Below, piece after piece: positions 1 through 8,426 of a stretch of 64,000 bases of DNA (its first letter is position 1; the number at the start of each line of letters is the position of its first letter). A model generated the notes under the pieces. That model did not search any database. It saw nothing but the letters and a program-made list of their open reading frames with translations, and was not told where the DNA came from. Origin of the DNA: Planctomycetota bacterium. GTDB lineage: Bacteria; Planctomycetota; UBA1135; GCA-002686595. The position numbers and the translations under genes were made by a program. The stretch is taken from positions 1 to 64,000 of the forward strand of contig NYUD01000072.1 in NCBI GenBank assembly GCA_002683825.1, read 5' to 3'.

Positions 1-81
1 AAGAAGGAGACCGGGGCGAGCAAAGCCAAGAAGGGGACCGGGGCGAGCAAAGCCAAGAAGGGGACCGGGGCGAGCAAAGCC
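1..81 (+). repeat. 27-bp tandem repeat, 3 copies, in topA 5' region
   Basis: Three head-to-tail 27-bp units (1-27, 28-54, 55-81). The last two are identical and the first differs by one base (GAG for GGG). They stay in the topA reading frame and encode 9-residue units ending in GASKA with flanking lysines. More copies may lie upstream of the window. Confidence 0.9.
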
Positions 82-2457
82 AAGACACGGAAAGCCCCCC
101 GGAAGAAGTCGTTGGTCATCGTGGAGAGTCCGGCCAAGGCGCGCACCATCAACAAGTACCTGGGCTCCGATTTCGTCGTGAAGGCTTCGATGGGTCATAT
201 TCGCGACCTTCCGAAGGGCAAGTTCGGGATCGACATCGAGCACGGATTCGCGCCCGAGTACACCACGATACGCGGCAAGGGCAAGATCATCTCCGAGCTG
301 AAGAAGCTGGCCAAGGGCGCCGAGGCCGTTTACCTCGCTCCCGATATGGACCGCGAGGGAGAGGCGATCGCCTGGCACCTCTCGGAGCTGCTTGAGGTCC
401 CTGAAGAGCGCGTCTTCCGCGTCGTCTTCAACGAGATCACAAAGCGAGCCATCGAAGAGGCCTTCAAGAAGCCCGATCGGTTGGATATCGACAAGATCGA
501 AGCCCAGCAGGCGCGTCGGGTCCTGGACCGGATCATGGGCTACAAGTTGAGTCCGCTCCTCTGGTCCAAGATCGCCAAGGGTTTGTCCGCCGGTCGGGTC
601 CAATCTGTGGCCGTGCGTCTCATCGTGGAGCGCGAGAAAGAGATCCGAGCCTTCACCAGCGAGGAATACTGGCGCGTCACAGCTCACTTCAAGCAGAACG
701 AGAAGGACTTCAAGGCGGAACTGCGGCGTCTGGGCGAAACGCGGATCGAGAAGAATCTGGACGCGCAGACAGCCAAGGACCTCGTCTCGCGAATAGGCTC
801 CGACCCGTTGGTCCTGAGCGAGCTGGAGCAGAAGCCCAAGACCCGACGTCCCACCCCGCCGTTCACGACCAGCCAGCTCCAACAGAAGGCGTCGACCTTG
901 CTGCGCTTCGGCGCCAAGCGCACGATGATGATCGCCCAGCGGCTCTACGAGGGGAAGGATGTAGGGGATGAAGGGTCGGTCGGTCTCATAACCTACATGC
1001 GCACCGACTCGACCCGCGTGGGCGATGAGGCGTTGGCGCAGGTGCGCACTGTCATCGAGAATGACTACGGCAAAGAGTACGTGCCCGCCAAACCTCTCGT
1101 GTACAAGGCCAAGGCGAAGGGGGCGCAGGAAGCCCACGAGGCGATCCGTCCCACCGATGTCACGCGCACGCCCGAGATGCTCGAAAAATGGTTAAGGGAC
1201 GATGAGTTGAAGCTATACCGCCTCATCTGGCGGAAGTTCGTGTCCAGTCAAATGCTGCCGGCGCGCTTTACCGTGACGACGGCCGTTTTCGAGCATCCCG
1301 ATCCGGACGCCTCGACCAATGACCCGAAGGCGCGTTTCGTCGCCCAGGGCGAGGTGATGGAGTTCGACGGCCACCTGCGCGTCTTCTCTCCGGACCGCGG
1401 CGATCGTGACGAACAGGCCTTGCCCAAGGGCTTGAATCAAGGCGATTCTTACAAGCCCGAGAAGCTGGAGGAGACCCAGCACTTCACCCAGCCACCCCCG
1501 CGCTTCACGGAGGCGACGCTGGTGAAGGAGCTCGAGAAGAAGGGCATCGGCCGTCCGTCGACGTACGCGTCTATCATCTCGACGATTCAGGATCGCGGAT
1601 ATGTCACGCTCGAAACCCGGCGCTTCACTGCGACCGAGCTGGGCGAGGTCGTCAACGACCGCCTGGTCGAACATTTCAGCCGCCTGATCAATACCGACTT
1701 CACGGCGGAGATGGAGAACGATCTCGATGCCGTAGAGAACGGCGAGTCCCGCTGGGAAGATGTCGTAGGGCGCTTCCACAAGCTCTTCGCCTCGGACCTC
1801 GAAAAGGCCCAGACGGACATGGTGAGCATCAAGCAGAACCCCGAGCTAACGGACATCAAGTGCGAAAAATGCGGGTCGCCAATGGCGGTGCTGTTCAACA
1901 AGCGCGGCAAGTTCCTCGGTTGTTCGAAGTATCCTGATTGTCGCAATACGATGTCCGCCGATGGACCGCGCGAGAAAACGCCTGTCATCGAGACCGATCA
2001 CAAATGCCCCAAGTGTGAAAGCGCGATGGTGATTCGTGAGGGGAGTCGCGGGCGCTTTCTTGCATGCACGGCTTTCCCCAAGTGCAAGAGCACGGCTTCG
2101 GTGGACGAGAACGGCGAAATCGTCGTGCCGAAGAAGACGGGCATCGACTGCGACAAGTGTGGAAGCGACATGGTCATCAAGGGATCGCGCCGCGGACCGT
2201 TCCTGGCCTGTTCGGGCTTTCCGAAGTGCCGAAACGCCAAGCCGCTGCCGGACGAGCTGCGTGAAAAGCCCAAGGAAACGGACGAGATTTGCGACAAATG
2301 CGGCCAGACGATGGTTATCAAGCAGAGTCGCTGGGGGAAGGAGTTCCTGGCCTGTTCGGGCTATCCCGAGTGCAAGAACGCCCGCAATCTGGAGGAACCC
2401 GGAGAAGGCGAGACGGCTTCCGACGGGGCCGAAGTCCGCGTAGAAAACCCCTCCTAG
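1..2457 (+). CDS. topA: DNA topoisomerase I, 5' end outside window
   Basis: Type IA topoisomerase that relaxes negatively supercoiled DNA through a 5'-phosphotyrosine intermediate. The TOPRIM domain opens with VESPAKARTINKYLG and carries the acidic metal motif DMDREGEAIAWHL. The catalytic tyrosine lies in GLITYMRTDSTRV. Four C-terminal C4 zinc modules follow (first CEKCG, last CDKCG to CSGYPEC), giving a full-length enzyme. The ORF track starts at a TTG (112), but the same frame is open back to base 1 and encodes a Lys/Ala/Gly-rich repeat (KKGTGASKA). The true start is therefore probably upstream of the window, and the protein has a basic N-terminal tail unusual for TopA. Stop TAG at 2455. 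Identity is certain; the start is unknown. Confidence 0.97.
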   Translation, partial: KKETGASKAKKGTGASKAKKGTGASKAKTRKAPRKKSLVIVESPAKARTINKYLGSDFVVKASMGHIRDLPKGKFGIDIEHGFAPEYTTIRGKGKIISELKKLAKGAEAVYLAPDMDREGEAIAWHLSELLEVPEERVFRVVFNEITKRAIEEAFKKPDRLDIDKIEAQQARRVLDRIMGYKLSPLLWSKIAKGLSAGRVQSVAVRLIVEREKEIRAFTSEEYWRVTAHFKQNEKDFKAELRRLGETRIEKNLDAQTAKDLVSRIGSDPLVLSELEQKPKTRRPTPPFTTSQLQQKASTLLRFGAKRTMMIAQRLYEGKDVGDEGSVGLITYMRTDSTRVGDEALAQVRTVIENDYGKEYVPAKPLVYKAKAKGAQEAHEAIRPTDVTRTPEMLEKWLRDDELKLYRLIWRKFVSSQMLPARFTVTTAVFEHPDPDASTNDPKARFVAQGEVMEFDGHLRVFSPDRGDRDEQALPKGLNQGDSYKPEKLEETQHFTQPPPRFTEATLVKELEKKGIGRPSTYASIISTIQDRGYVTLETRRFTATELGEVVNDRLVEHFSRLINTDFTAEMENDLDAVENGESRWEDVVGRFHKLFASDLEKAQTDMVSIKQNPELTDIKCEKCGSPMAVLFNKRGKFLGCSKYPDCRNTMSADGPREKTPVIETDHKCPKCESAMVIREGSRGRFLACTAFPKCKSTASVDENGEIVVPKKTGIDCDKCGSDMVIKGSRRGPFLACSGFPKCRNAKPLPDELREKPKETDEICDKCGQTMVIKQSRWGKEFLACSGYPECKNARNLEEPGEGETASDGAEVRVENPS

Positions 2458-2618
2458 GCGTGTTCAGGAGGCCTTTTGGGCCCCCTTGCGCCGTCCACTG
2501 CCTAGACTTGCGCCCAGGGATGGTTTAGGCTAGATGGCGCTACCGCAGGGTCTGTGAGGGTGCGTCGAAGGGCTCGGGAAGAGCAAGAACGACCCTGGCA
2601 GGCGGACCTCTCGATAGG

Positions 2619-3710
2619 ATGCCGCAAAAAAACTGCATGGAAATCTCGGAGATTCAGGTCGACGGCTACGAGAAGGTCGTCCGGTGTCGGGACCAGTCGA
2701 CGGGGCTGCACGCGATTGTTGCGATTCACGACACCACCCTCGGCCCGGCCCTCGGCGGAATGCGGATGCTCCCCTACGTCTCGGAGGACGAGGCTCTCTA
2801 TGACGTTCTGCGGCTCGCCAAGGGAATGACGTACAAGTCCGCCGTGGCGGACACCGGCTTGGGTGGAGGGAAGGCCGTTATCCTCGGTGAACCGGCCAAG
2901 ATAAAGAGCCCCGCTCTCTTCCAGGCCATGGGCCGTTTCATTGAAAGTTTCGAGGGTAGCTACATCACCGCTGAGGACATGAATATCAGCGTGGCCGACC
3001 TTGAAGATGTGCGTCGCTCCACCCGCTGGGTCGTCGGCCTTTCCCGCGCCATGGGTAGCTCCGGCAACCCGAGCCCCTACACAGCACGTGGTTGTTTCAT
3101 GGGCATGCGGGCCGTTCTTGAAGATGTGTGTGGCTCCGACGACTTCACGGACCGACGCATCCTTCTCCAGGGGGTTGGCGCCGTGGGCGGCGATCTCGCC
3201 GTGAGGCTAAAAGAACACGGCGCCCACGTCATCATCTGCGATATCAACGAAGAACGCGTCGCCCAGCTTGTCCGCGGGCACGGTTTCGAAGTTGCCGAGC
3301 ACGATGGCCACGTGGGGATCGAGTGCGACATCTACGCGCCGTGCGCCCGCGGCGCCGGGATCAACGATCGCACGATTCCCAAGCTACGCTGCAAGGCGAT
3401 AGCTGGTTGTGCTAATAACCAGCTCGAAAAATCCGAACACGCGGTCGTACTGAAGGAGCGAGGGATCCTGTACGCGCCGGACTATGTGTTGAATGCGGGC
3501 GGCATCATCAACGTAGCCCAGGAGCTCCAGAAAGAGGGCTACGTCGAAAAGAGAGCCCTGAAATGGATCGATGGGATCTACGACCAGCTCAAGCTGGTCT
3601 TCGAGATCTCGCGCATGAAGGACATAGATACGCACGAGGCCGCGGCGCACCTGGCCGAGGTGCGCCTGGAGCAGGTCCGCGAAGACCAGGGCAAGGTCGC
3701 TCGCAGCTAG
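2619..3710 (+). CDS. Leu/Phe/Val-type amino acid dehydrogenase
   Basis: NAD-dependent oxidative deaminase of branched-chain or aromatic amino acids (Glu/Leu/Phe/Val dehydrogenase superfamily); 363 residues is the normal leucine dehydrogenase length. The substrate domain contains GPALGGMRM and the catalytic-lysine segment GMTYKSAVADTGLGGGKAV. The Rossmann nucleotide site is LQGVGAVGGDLA. The ATG at 2619 lacks a strong Shine-Dalgarno; an in-frame ATG at 2637 (MEISEIQ) is an alternative. It stands alone, 160 bp after topA and convergent with the next kinase gene. Leucine versus phenylalanine or valine specificity cannot be settled by eye. Confidence 0.9.
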   Translation: MPQKNCMEISEIQVDGYEKVVRCRDQSTGLHAIVAIHDTTLGPALGGMRMLPYVSEDEALYDVLRLAKGMTYKSAVADTGLGGGKAVILGEPAKIKSPALFQAMGRFIESFEGSYITAEDMNISVADLEDVRRSTRWVVGLSRAMGSSGNPSPYTARGCFMGMRAVLEDVCGSDDFTDRRILLQGVGAVGGDLAVRLKEHGAHVIICDINEERVAQLVRGHGFEVAEHDGHVGIECDIYAPCARGAGINDRTIPKLRCKAIAGCANNQLEKSEHAVVLKERGILYAPDYVLNAGGIINVAQELQKEGYVEKRALKWIDGIYDQLKLVFEISRMKDIDTHEAAAHLAEVRLEQVREDQGKVARS

Positions 3711-3741
3711 CCTACCTCTGCGCGGGCCTTGCCCTTACGCG

Positions 3742-4668
3742 TCACTCCTTGCGTAGGAACTCCACGAGGTCCGTTTCGAGTTCCGCCAGCCCGTAGTCCA
3801 TCACCGTCATGCACCGGTAGGTGATCTTCTCGAGCACCTCGGGCGTATTGGGGTTGAGACTGCGCGGCGGGGGGTAGGAGAGGAAGTAGGACAAGCTCAA
3901 GCGCTCGACCTCGCCACCCTGTTCGCGACCTGCGTATTGCCACGGAACATCGTCGAAGGGCAGTGTGCCCGTGAGGATCTCGTAGAGCATCACTCCGATA
4001 CCCATGACGTCCGCTTTGTTGGAGCGCAGGAGTAAGGGGTTGTAGTGGGGCGTCGTCGAGATCAATGTGCGACGGGCCGTTCTCAGGGCCGGGTCGATCA
4101 TGACTACGCTGCCCGAGGGCTTGATGATGATGTTTTCGGGCTTGAGGTCGCCGTGGTAGTCGAGGGTGCCTTCATCGTGCATCTTTTGAAGCGCACGAAC
4201 GATGGCCAGGAACCAGTTGAGGCGGATGCCTTCGAGGGCACGGATCTTTTCGCGGAGAGTTTTGCCGCGCGCGTAGTCCATGACGATGACCGGACGGCCT
4301 TCGATGTCCATGACGTTGCGGACTTTGACGAGGTTCGGGTGACGGACCTCGGCGAGAAGTTCACCTTCGCTGCGGATGAGCGTGTCGATTTCGTGCATGT
4401 CGAGGAAATCGATACGCACGCCATCGGGGCGGAAGAACACGGCTTCGCCCGGAGTTTCGTCAGGACTGATCCACTCCTGTGAGCGTTCGTCGGTGATCTC
4501 GACAAAGCGGGTAACGTAGCGTCCGCCACCGGCAACGTCGCCGACCTTCAACGCTACCTTGCGGCCTTGAGTGTCCTCTGCGAGGTAGACATAAGCGAAG
4601 CCACCGCGTCCCAGGAATTTCTGTACGCGGTAGGAACCGAGGTGCTCGCCGACTTGTAGCTTGATCAT
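3742..4668 (-). CDS. Divergent Ser/Thr protein kinase
   Basis: Single-domain, apparently cytosolic Hanks-type kinase of 308 residues. The glycine loop is GRGGFAYVY and the ATP lysine sits in VALK. The catalytic loop is HGDLKPEN (HGD in place of HRD) and the DFG metal site reads DPA, keeping the Asp. The activation segment has no APE; TPHYNP followed by ADVMGIGV appears instead. Essential Lys and Asp residues remain, so activity is plausible. The ORF is open to 4776, but those 36 extra residues are low-complexity, so the start at MIKLQVGEHLGSY is preferred. No membrane segment or sensor domain. The substrate is unknown. Confidence 0.8.
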   Translation of the reverse strand: MIKLQVGEHLGSYRVQKFLGRGGFAYVYLAEDTQGRKVALKVGDVAGGGRYVTRFVEITDERSQEWISPDETPGEAVFFRPDGVRIDFLDMHEIDTLIRSEGELLAEVRHPNLVKVRNVMDIEGRPVIVMDYARGKTLREKIRALEGIRLNWFLAIVRALQKMHDEGTLDYHGDLKPENIIIKPSGSVVMIDPALRTARRTLISTTPHYNPLLLRSNKADVMGIGVMLYEILTGTLPFDDVPWQYAGREQGGEVERLSLSYFLSYPPPRSLNPNTPEVLEKITYRCMTVMDYGLAELETDLVEFLRKE

Positions 4669-4795
4669 TTGGGAGGACCTAGTACGCCCCGGGGAAGGGG
4701 AATCTTGGGGGAGATGGTTCCTTCTTTCGAGCATTGCCGGTCTCTGTCTGGAGTGAATCGAGGAGGTGTTAGGCACCTCGGTTTTGGGAGCAGAA

Positions 4796-5242
4796 TCAGT
4801 TTCTTTGTGACTGCGTGGGGGCGGATTTCTCGGCGGTGAAGAGCGAACGAGCAGGACTTTCCGGGAGGGAAACTTCCTGCATGATCGGCTGGGACCTGGT
4901 TTTCAGGATTCGGTGCACGCCCCGGAGGATCGAACCGGAGCCAACCCACGTGGGTTTTTCTTCGTGCGGCTGATAGCGGAAGGCTCGCCCCAGGGCATCG
5001 ATGACGCCCAGATCCTGCTGGTGTAGGTTGCGAACGACGTAGAGGGCTTCTTGAGGTGAGGCGGTGGCCTCAAAAAGCACCACGAAGCCTTGCGGACCCC
5101 GTTCGTCTTGGACCTCGAACATCCGCGTCGGGGGAGCCGTTCGCACCGGCTCGGAACGATAGATCGGGCGCTTGGTCTCGATCGTCCGGCACGCAGCGGT
5201 CAGTCCGCACAGTACCAGCAGGGCTCCTATACACACTCTCAT
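4796..5242 (-). CDS. Putative small lipoprotein
   Basis: 148 residues starting with a signal peptide that ends in a lipobox-like LTAAC, so probably lipid-anchored. The rest (FEVQDERGPQGFVVLFEA, QDLGVIDALGRAFRYQPHEE) matches no family I recognise. It lies upstream of, and on the same strand as, the divergent kinase, about 130 bp away, and may be co-transcribed. The composition is coding-like, but the function is unknown. Confidence 0.6.
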   Translation of the reverse strand: MRVCIGALLVLCGLTAACRTIETKRPIYRSEPVRTAPPTRMFEVQDERGPQGFVVLFEATASPQEALYVVRNLHQQDLGVIDALGRAFRYQPHEEKPTWVGSGSILRGVHRILKTRSQPIMQEVSLPESPARSLFTAEKSAPTQSQRN

Positions 5243-5379
5243 GGGGAGCTTCAGTCATCGGTCGGATTCCCCTTCTCCCTTAGCTTCGAGGGGAAGGGTT
5301 TTCCGATTTCGAGGCCTGGGGCTCTGGAGAGGTAGAGAGTCTCTGCACACCCTGTCCGGAGCCGTATACTCTCCCACCC

Positions 5380-6273
5380 ATGGACGCCTACGCCATCGAT
5401 TGTCATCGCCAGGCCGCGCGCATCGCCAAAGATTGCCGCGAGTGGGCCGTCCAGAACATCCGCCCCGGGGTCGAGGTGCGTTACATTCTCGAAAGCATCG
5501 AGAGCACCATTCGCGATCGCGGAGCCCATCCTGGATTTCCCGCGCAGTCGAGCCGTAATCACATTGCGGCTCACTACTGCTCCGCCCCAAACGATGAGCT
5601 TACCTATCAGGTAGGGGACTGCGTGAAAGTGGACCTGGGAGTCCATGTCGACGGCTACGTCGCCGACACGGCGGCTTCTGTCGATCTGTCCGAGGATGGT
5701 CGCTGGGCTCCCCTGGTAAAGGCGTCGGCGGATGCTCTGGCCGCCGCCATCGCCACCGTAGGCTCGGGCGTACGGGTCGGGGAGATCGGGGCGGCGATCG
5801 AAGAGACGATTGAAGCGGCCGGTTTTCAACCCGTCCGCAACCTGACGGGACACGGCCTGGGGCGCTGGAAGGTCCACACGCCCCCCCAGATTCCCAATTA
5901 TGCCGACGGTTCCGGCCCGGAGCTGCGGGAAGGGATGGTGTTCGCCATCGAGCCCTTTGCCTGCAACGGCAAGGGATACATCCGGGAATGTGGCCGTGCC
6001 GAGGTTTTCATGATGGTCCGCCCGCCCAAGAAGGCCAAGGGGCTCGACCGCGAGCTTCTCAAGGCGATCGAGTCATGGCGGGGCCTGCCCATAGCGCGCA
6101 GATACTTCCAAAATCACGACGAACAGGCCCTGGAAGACACGATAGGCAAGCTTGCGCGCCAAGGATCGCTCATGCGCTACCCCCCCTTGGTCGAAGAGGA
6201 GGGAGTTATGGTTGCCCAGACCGAACACACGATGTATCTGGGCCCTGATGGAGTCGAAGTCTTGACGGCCTAG
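5380..6273 (+). CDS. map: Methionine aminopeptidase, type II (archaeal/eukaryotic-like)
   Basis: Removes the initiator methionine from new proteins. All five dinuclear metal ligands are visible: D85 and D96 (VDLGVHVDGYVADTA), H158 (LTGHGLG), E191 (AIEPF) and E282 (AQTEHTM). Ligand spacing matches that of type II enzymes such as the Pyrococcus one. The insert between H158 and E191 and the roughly 60-residue helical insert before the last Glu are type II hallmarks; bacterial type I enzymes are about 250 residues and lack them. A TATACT sequence lies 9 bases before the ATG and could be a -10 box giving a very short leader. Whether it is the only MetAP in the genome is not visible. Confidence 0.88.
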   Translation: MDAYAIDCHRQAARIAKDCREWAVQNIRPGVEVRYILESIESTIRDRGAHPGFPAQSSRNHIAAHYCSAPNDELTYQVGDCVKVDLGVHVDGYVADTAASVDLSEDGRWAPLVKASADALAAAIATVGSGVRVGEIGAAIEETIEAAGFQPVRNLTGHGLGRWKVHTPPQIPNYADGSGPELREGMVFAIEPFACNGKGYIRECGRAEVFMMVRPPKKAKGLDRELLKAIESWRGLPIARRYFQNHDEQALEDTIGKLARQGSLMRYPPLVEEEGVMVAQTEHTMYLGPDGVEVLTA

Positions 6274-6295
6274 CCCGGGCCGTTTCATCCCTGAC

Positions 6296-7969
6296 GTGAA
6301 GATCGCCCTCATCACCACTCCCCCCTCGGTTCGCTCCGGGATCGGGGACTACACGCGCCATCTCCTGCCGTACCTGTCGGAGCATTGCGACGTGCGGTGC
6401 TACGTAGAGCACGGGCACGATGAAGACGCCTGGGGTGACATAGAGGCCGCTCCGGTCGCCGATCTGAACCCGCGCAACTACGACCAGGTCCTCTATCAGC
6501 TTGGCAACGAGCTTGCGCACAGCTTCATGCCGCGCATGATCCGCGCCGTCGGAGGCACGGTGGTGCAGCATGACTGGGTTCTCTTCGACATGGCCATGAA
6601 GGCCTTCCCCGGGCTTTTCCGCGGCGGTGCGAAGGGGCTCGTGTTGGCGCTGCGTGAAGGAGGGCTTCAACAGGCGGGCATCTACACACGGAACTGGATG
6701 GACCGGCGGCGGCAACGGATGCACCCGATTCCCGCCGTCAATGACGAGAATCTCGACGGCGTCATTCTGGGCGGCTGGTTCGAGCCGGAGCGTTCGGGAC
6801 GCTGGACTTCGGACTACGCGACGTTCCGAGTTCCATCGGAAACCGTGAGCAAGGTCGAGATCGAACTGCACGCCGATGCCGGTAGACGCGTTCGCATCTA
6901 CCACCAGGACAAGTGCTGCTCCGAAGGGGGGGCCGGTACACACACTTTCCGGCCCGCGGAAAACCGCCCGCTCGTGACGATCGAGACGAAAGGGATCCGT
7001 GTCACCAAGGAGCAGCGCAGTTTCGGCGACTCGCGTCGCATAGGAAGCTTCGTCTACAAGATTCGCTATGAAGACGAGAAAGGCCAACATGAGATCGATC
7101 TGTCGGAGACGCCCGCGGTCGCCAACGTTTCGATTTCCCTCTCACGCGATCGTTTTAGTCTGCCGTTGAACCGTTCGGTCGTGCGCTTTGCCGATTCGTT
7201 TATCGTTCACAGCAACTACGTCGGCAACCGGATTCTGGACGAGCGCAACGCCAAGACACCTATCGGCGTCTTGCATCACGGCTCGGAATCCCGTTGGCGC
7301 GACGGAGATCGCAAGGAAATGCGCCGCAAGCTCGGCCTGCCCCGAGAATGGATCGATTCGTTCATGGTCGTGAGCTTTGGTGGCGTACAGCCGCACAAGC
7401 GCACGGACAAGGCCCTCCTCGCCCTGGCCGAGGCTCGCAAGGAGCGGAGTGACATAAGACTCGTGCTCGCGGGATCCAAGCATTCTGACGCGTTTGATCC
7501 GGTGGCGATGGTCAAGGCCCTCGGGTTGGAGGATGTGGTCCATTTCACCGGCTTCATCTCCGAGGAGGTCGCCTGGGATTGGCTGCACGCCGGAGATTTC
7601 TCACTGAACCTACGCGGCCCCAGCTCAGGCGGTACGTCCGGGGGCATCTTCCAGTCCTTCTCAGTCGGCCGTCCCGTCATTGCCAGCGATGCGTGCGAGC
7701 AGGTTGAACTCCCCGATTCCTGCGTCGTAAAAATTCCGCTCGACGAAAAGGAGGTCGGGGCACTGGCCCGGACCTTGATCAAATTGCGGGACGATTCCGA
7801 GCGGCGAGCCGCGTTGGAATCCGCCACGCGGCACTTCGTCGAAAACGAATGTCACTGGGGAATTGTCAGCAAGCAGTACGTCGACTACATGAGAGACTTC
7901 CCGAGGCCGCGCTGCTCACGCAAGGGCGTGGTCGCGATGCGACTCGCCTTGCGTCGCTCGGCGTTGTAA
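6296..7969 (+). CDS. Glycosyltransferase family 4 with inserted domain
   Basis: GT-B retaining glycosyltransferase of 557 residues. The N-terminal half starts MKIALITTPPSVRSGIGDYT. The C-terminal donor domain has FGGVQPHKRTDKAL, LVLAGSK and the phosphate-binding GTSGGIFQSFSVGRPVIAS. About 120 residues (from FEPERSGRWTSDY to roughly SLSRDRF) interrupt the acceptor domain before PLNRSVVRFADSFIVHSNY. This insert is rich in alternating beta-strand patterns and looks like a small sugar-binding-type sandwich. Start is GTG, 22 bases after map. It probably acts in cell-surface glycan synthesis; donor and acceptor are unknown. Confidence 0.85.
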   Translation: MKIALITTPPSVRSGIGDYTRHLLPYLSEHCDVRCYVEHGHDEDAWGDIEAAPVADLNPRNYDQVLYQLGNELAHSFMPRMIRAVGGTVVQHDWVLFDMAMKAFPGLFRGGAKGLVLALREGGLQQAGIYTRNWMDRRRQRMHPIPAVNDENLDGVILGGWFEPERSGRWTSDYATFRVPSETVSKVEIELHADAGRRVRIYHQDKCCSEGGAGTHTFRPAENRPLVTIETKGIRVTKEQRSFGDSRRIGSFVYKIRYEDEKGQHEIDLSETPAVANVSISLSRDRFSLPLNRSVVRFADSFIVHSNYVGNRILDERNAKTPIGVLHHGSESRWRDGDRKEMRRKLGLPREWIDSFMVVSFGGVQPHKRTDKALLALAEARKERSDIRLVLAGSKHSDAFDPVAMVKALGLEDVVHFTGFISEEVAWDWLHAGDFSLNLRGPSSGGTSGGIFQSFSVGRPVIASDACEQVELPDSCVVKIPLDEKEVGALARTLIKLRDDSERRAALESATRHFVENECHWGIVSKQYVDYMRDFPRPRCSRKGVVAMRLALRRSAL

Positions 7970-8426
7970 TCGGACACTCGGCGTAAAGGACTGACAGGGC
8001 CATGTTCCGGCCCGCCAGGAACTCCGGGCGATACGCAGGTTGCGGTGCCGGGCTGTGTCTCGACTCCCGACTCCTGCTTTCGAACACCCAACACACCGCC
8101 ACCGGGGAAGACAACCGTACTCCGATGGTGCGGTCGACACGACCGGCTGTCGTCCCTTCGTCGGGGGCCGGATGGACCCTTCCCGGGACTTCTCAGGAGC
8201 CGGGGATTCGGTGGACAGGCCGATCCGACCGAATGTCCTTCGATGGACCGGACAACGCTTCGGGGCGCCTCCGCCCGCCCTACAGGGTTTGGGTTGGCTC
8301 CGGTGGGGTCGAGCTCCCCGCGGAATCAAGCGGGAGGCTCTCTCGAAACCGAGCAGCTGAGAATCCTGGATCCTCTCGAGCCTTCCTGTAGAGTTCAGAG
8401 GGAGGTTGCAGAGGCCTTCAACGTCG
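7970..8426. other. Intergenic region, 457 bp
   Basis: Lies between the glycosyltransferase and the first TPR gene. Several overlapping ORFs of about 100-170 residues cross it in different frames, but none has a recognisable domain or ribosome site. A short GGGCC/GGCCC hairpin just after the glycosyltransferase is followed by no T-run. It is presumably the leader or promoter region of the TPR-UnbV cluster. Confidence 0.5.

Noticed and set aside
8002-8391. 129-residue ORF in the leader of the first TPR gene
   Set aside because: No recognisable domain, poor codon pattern and competing overlapping frames.
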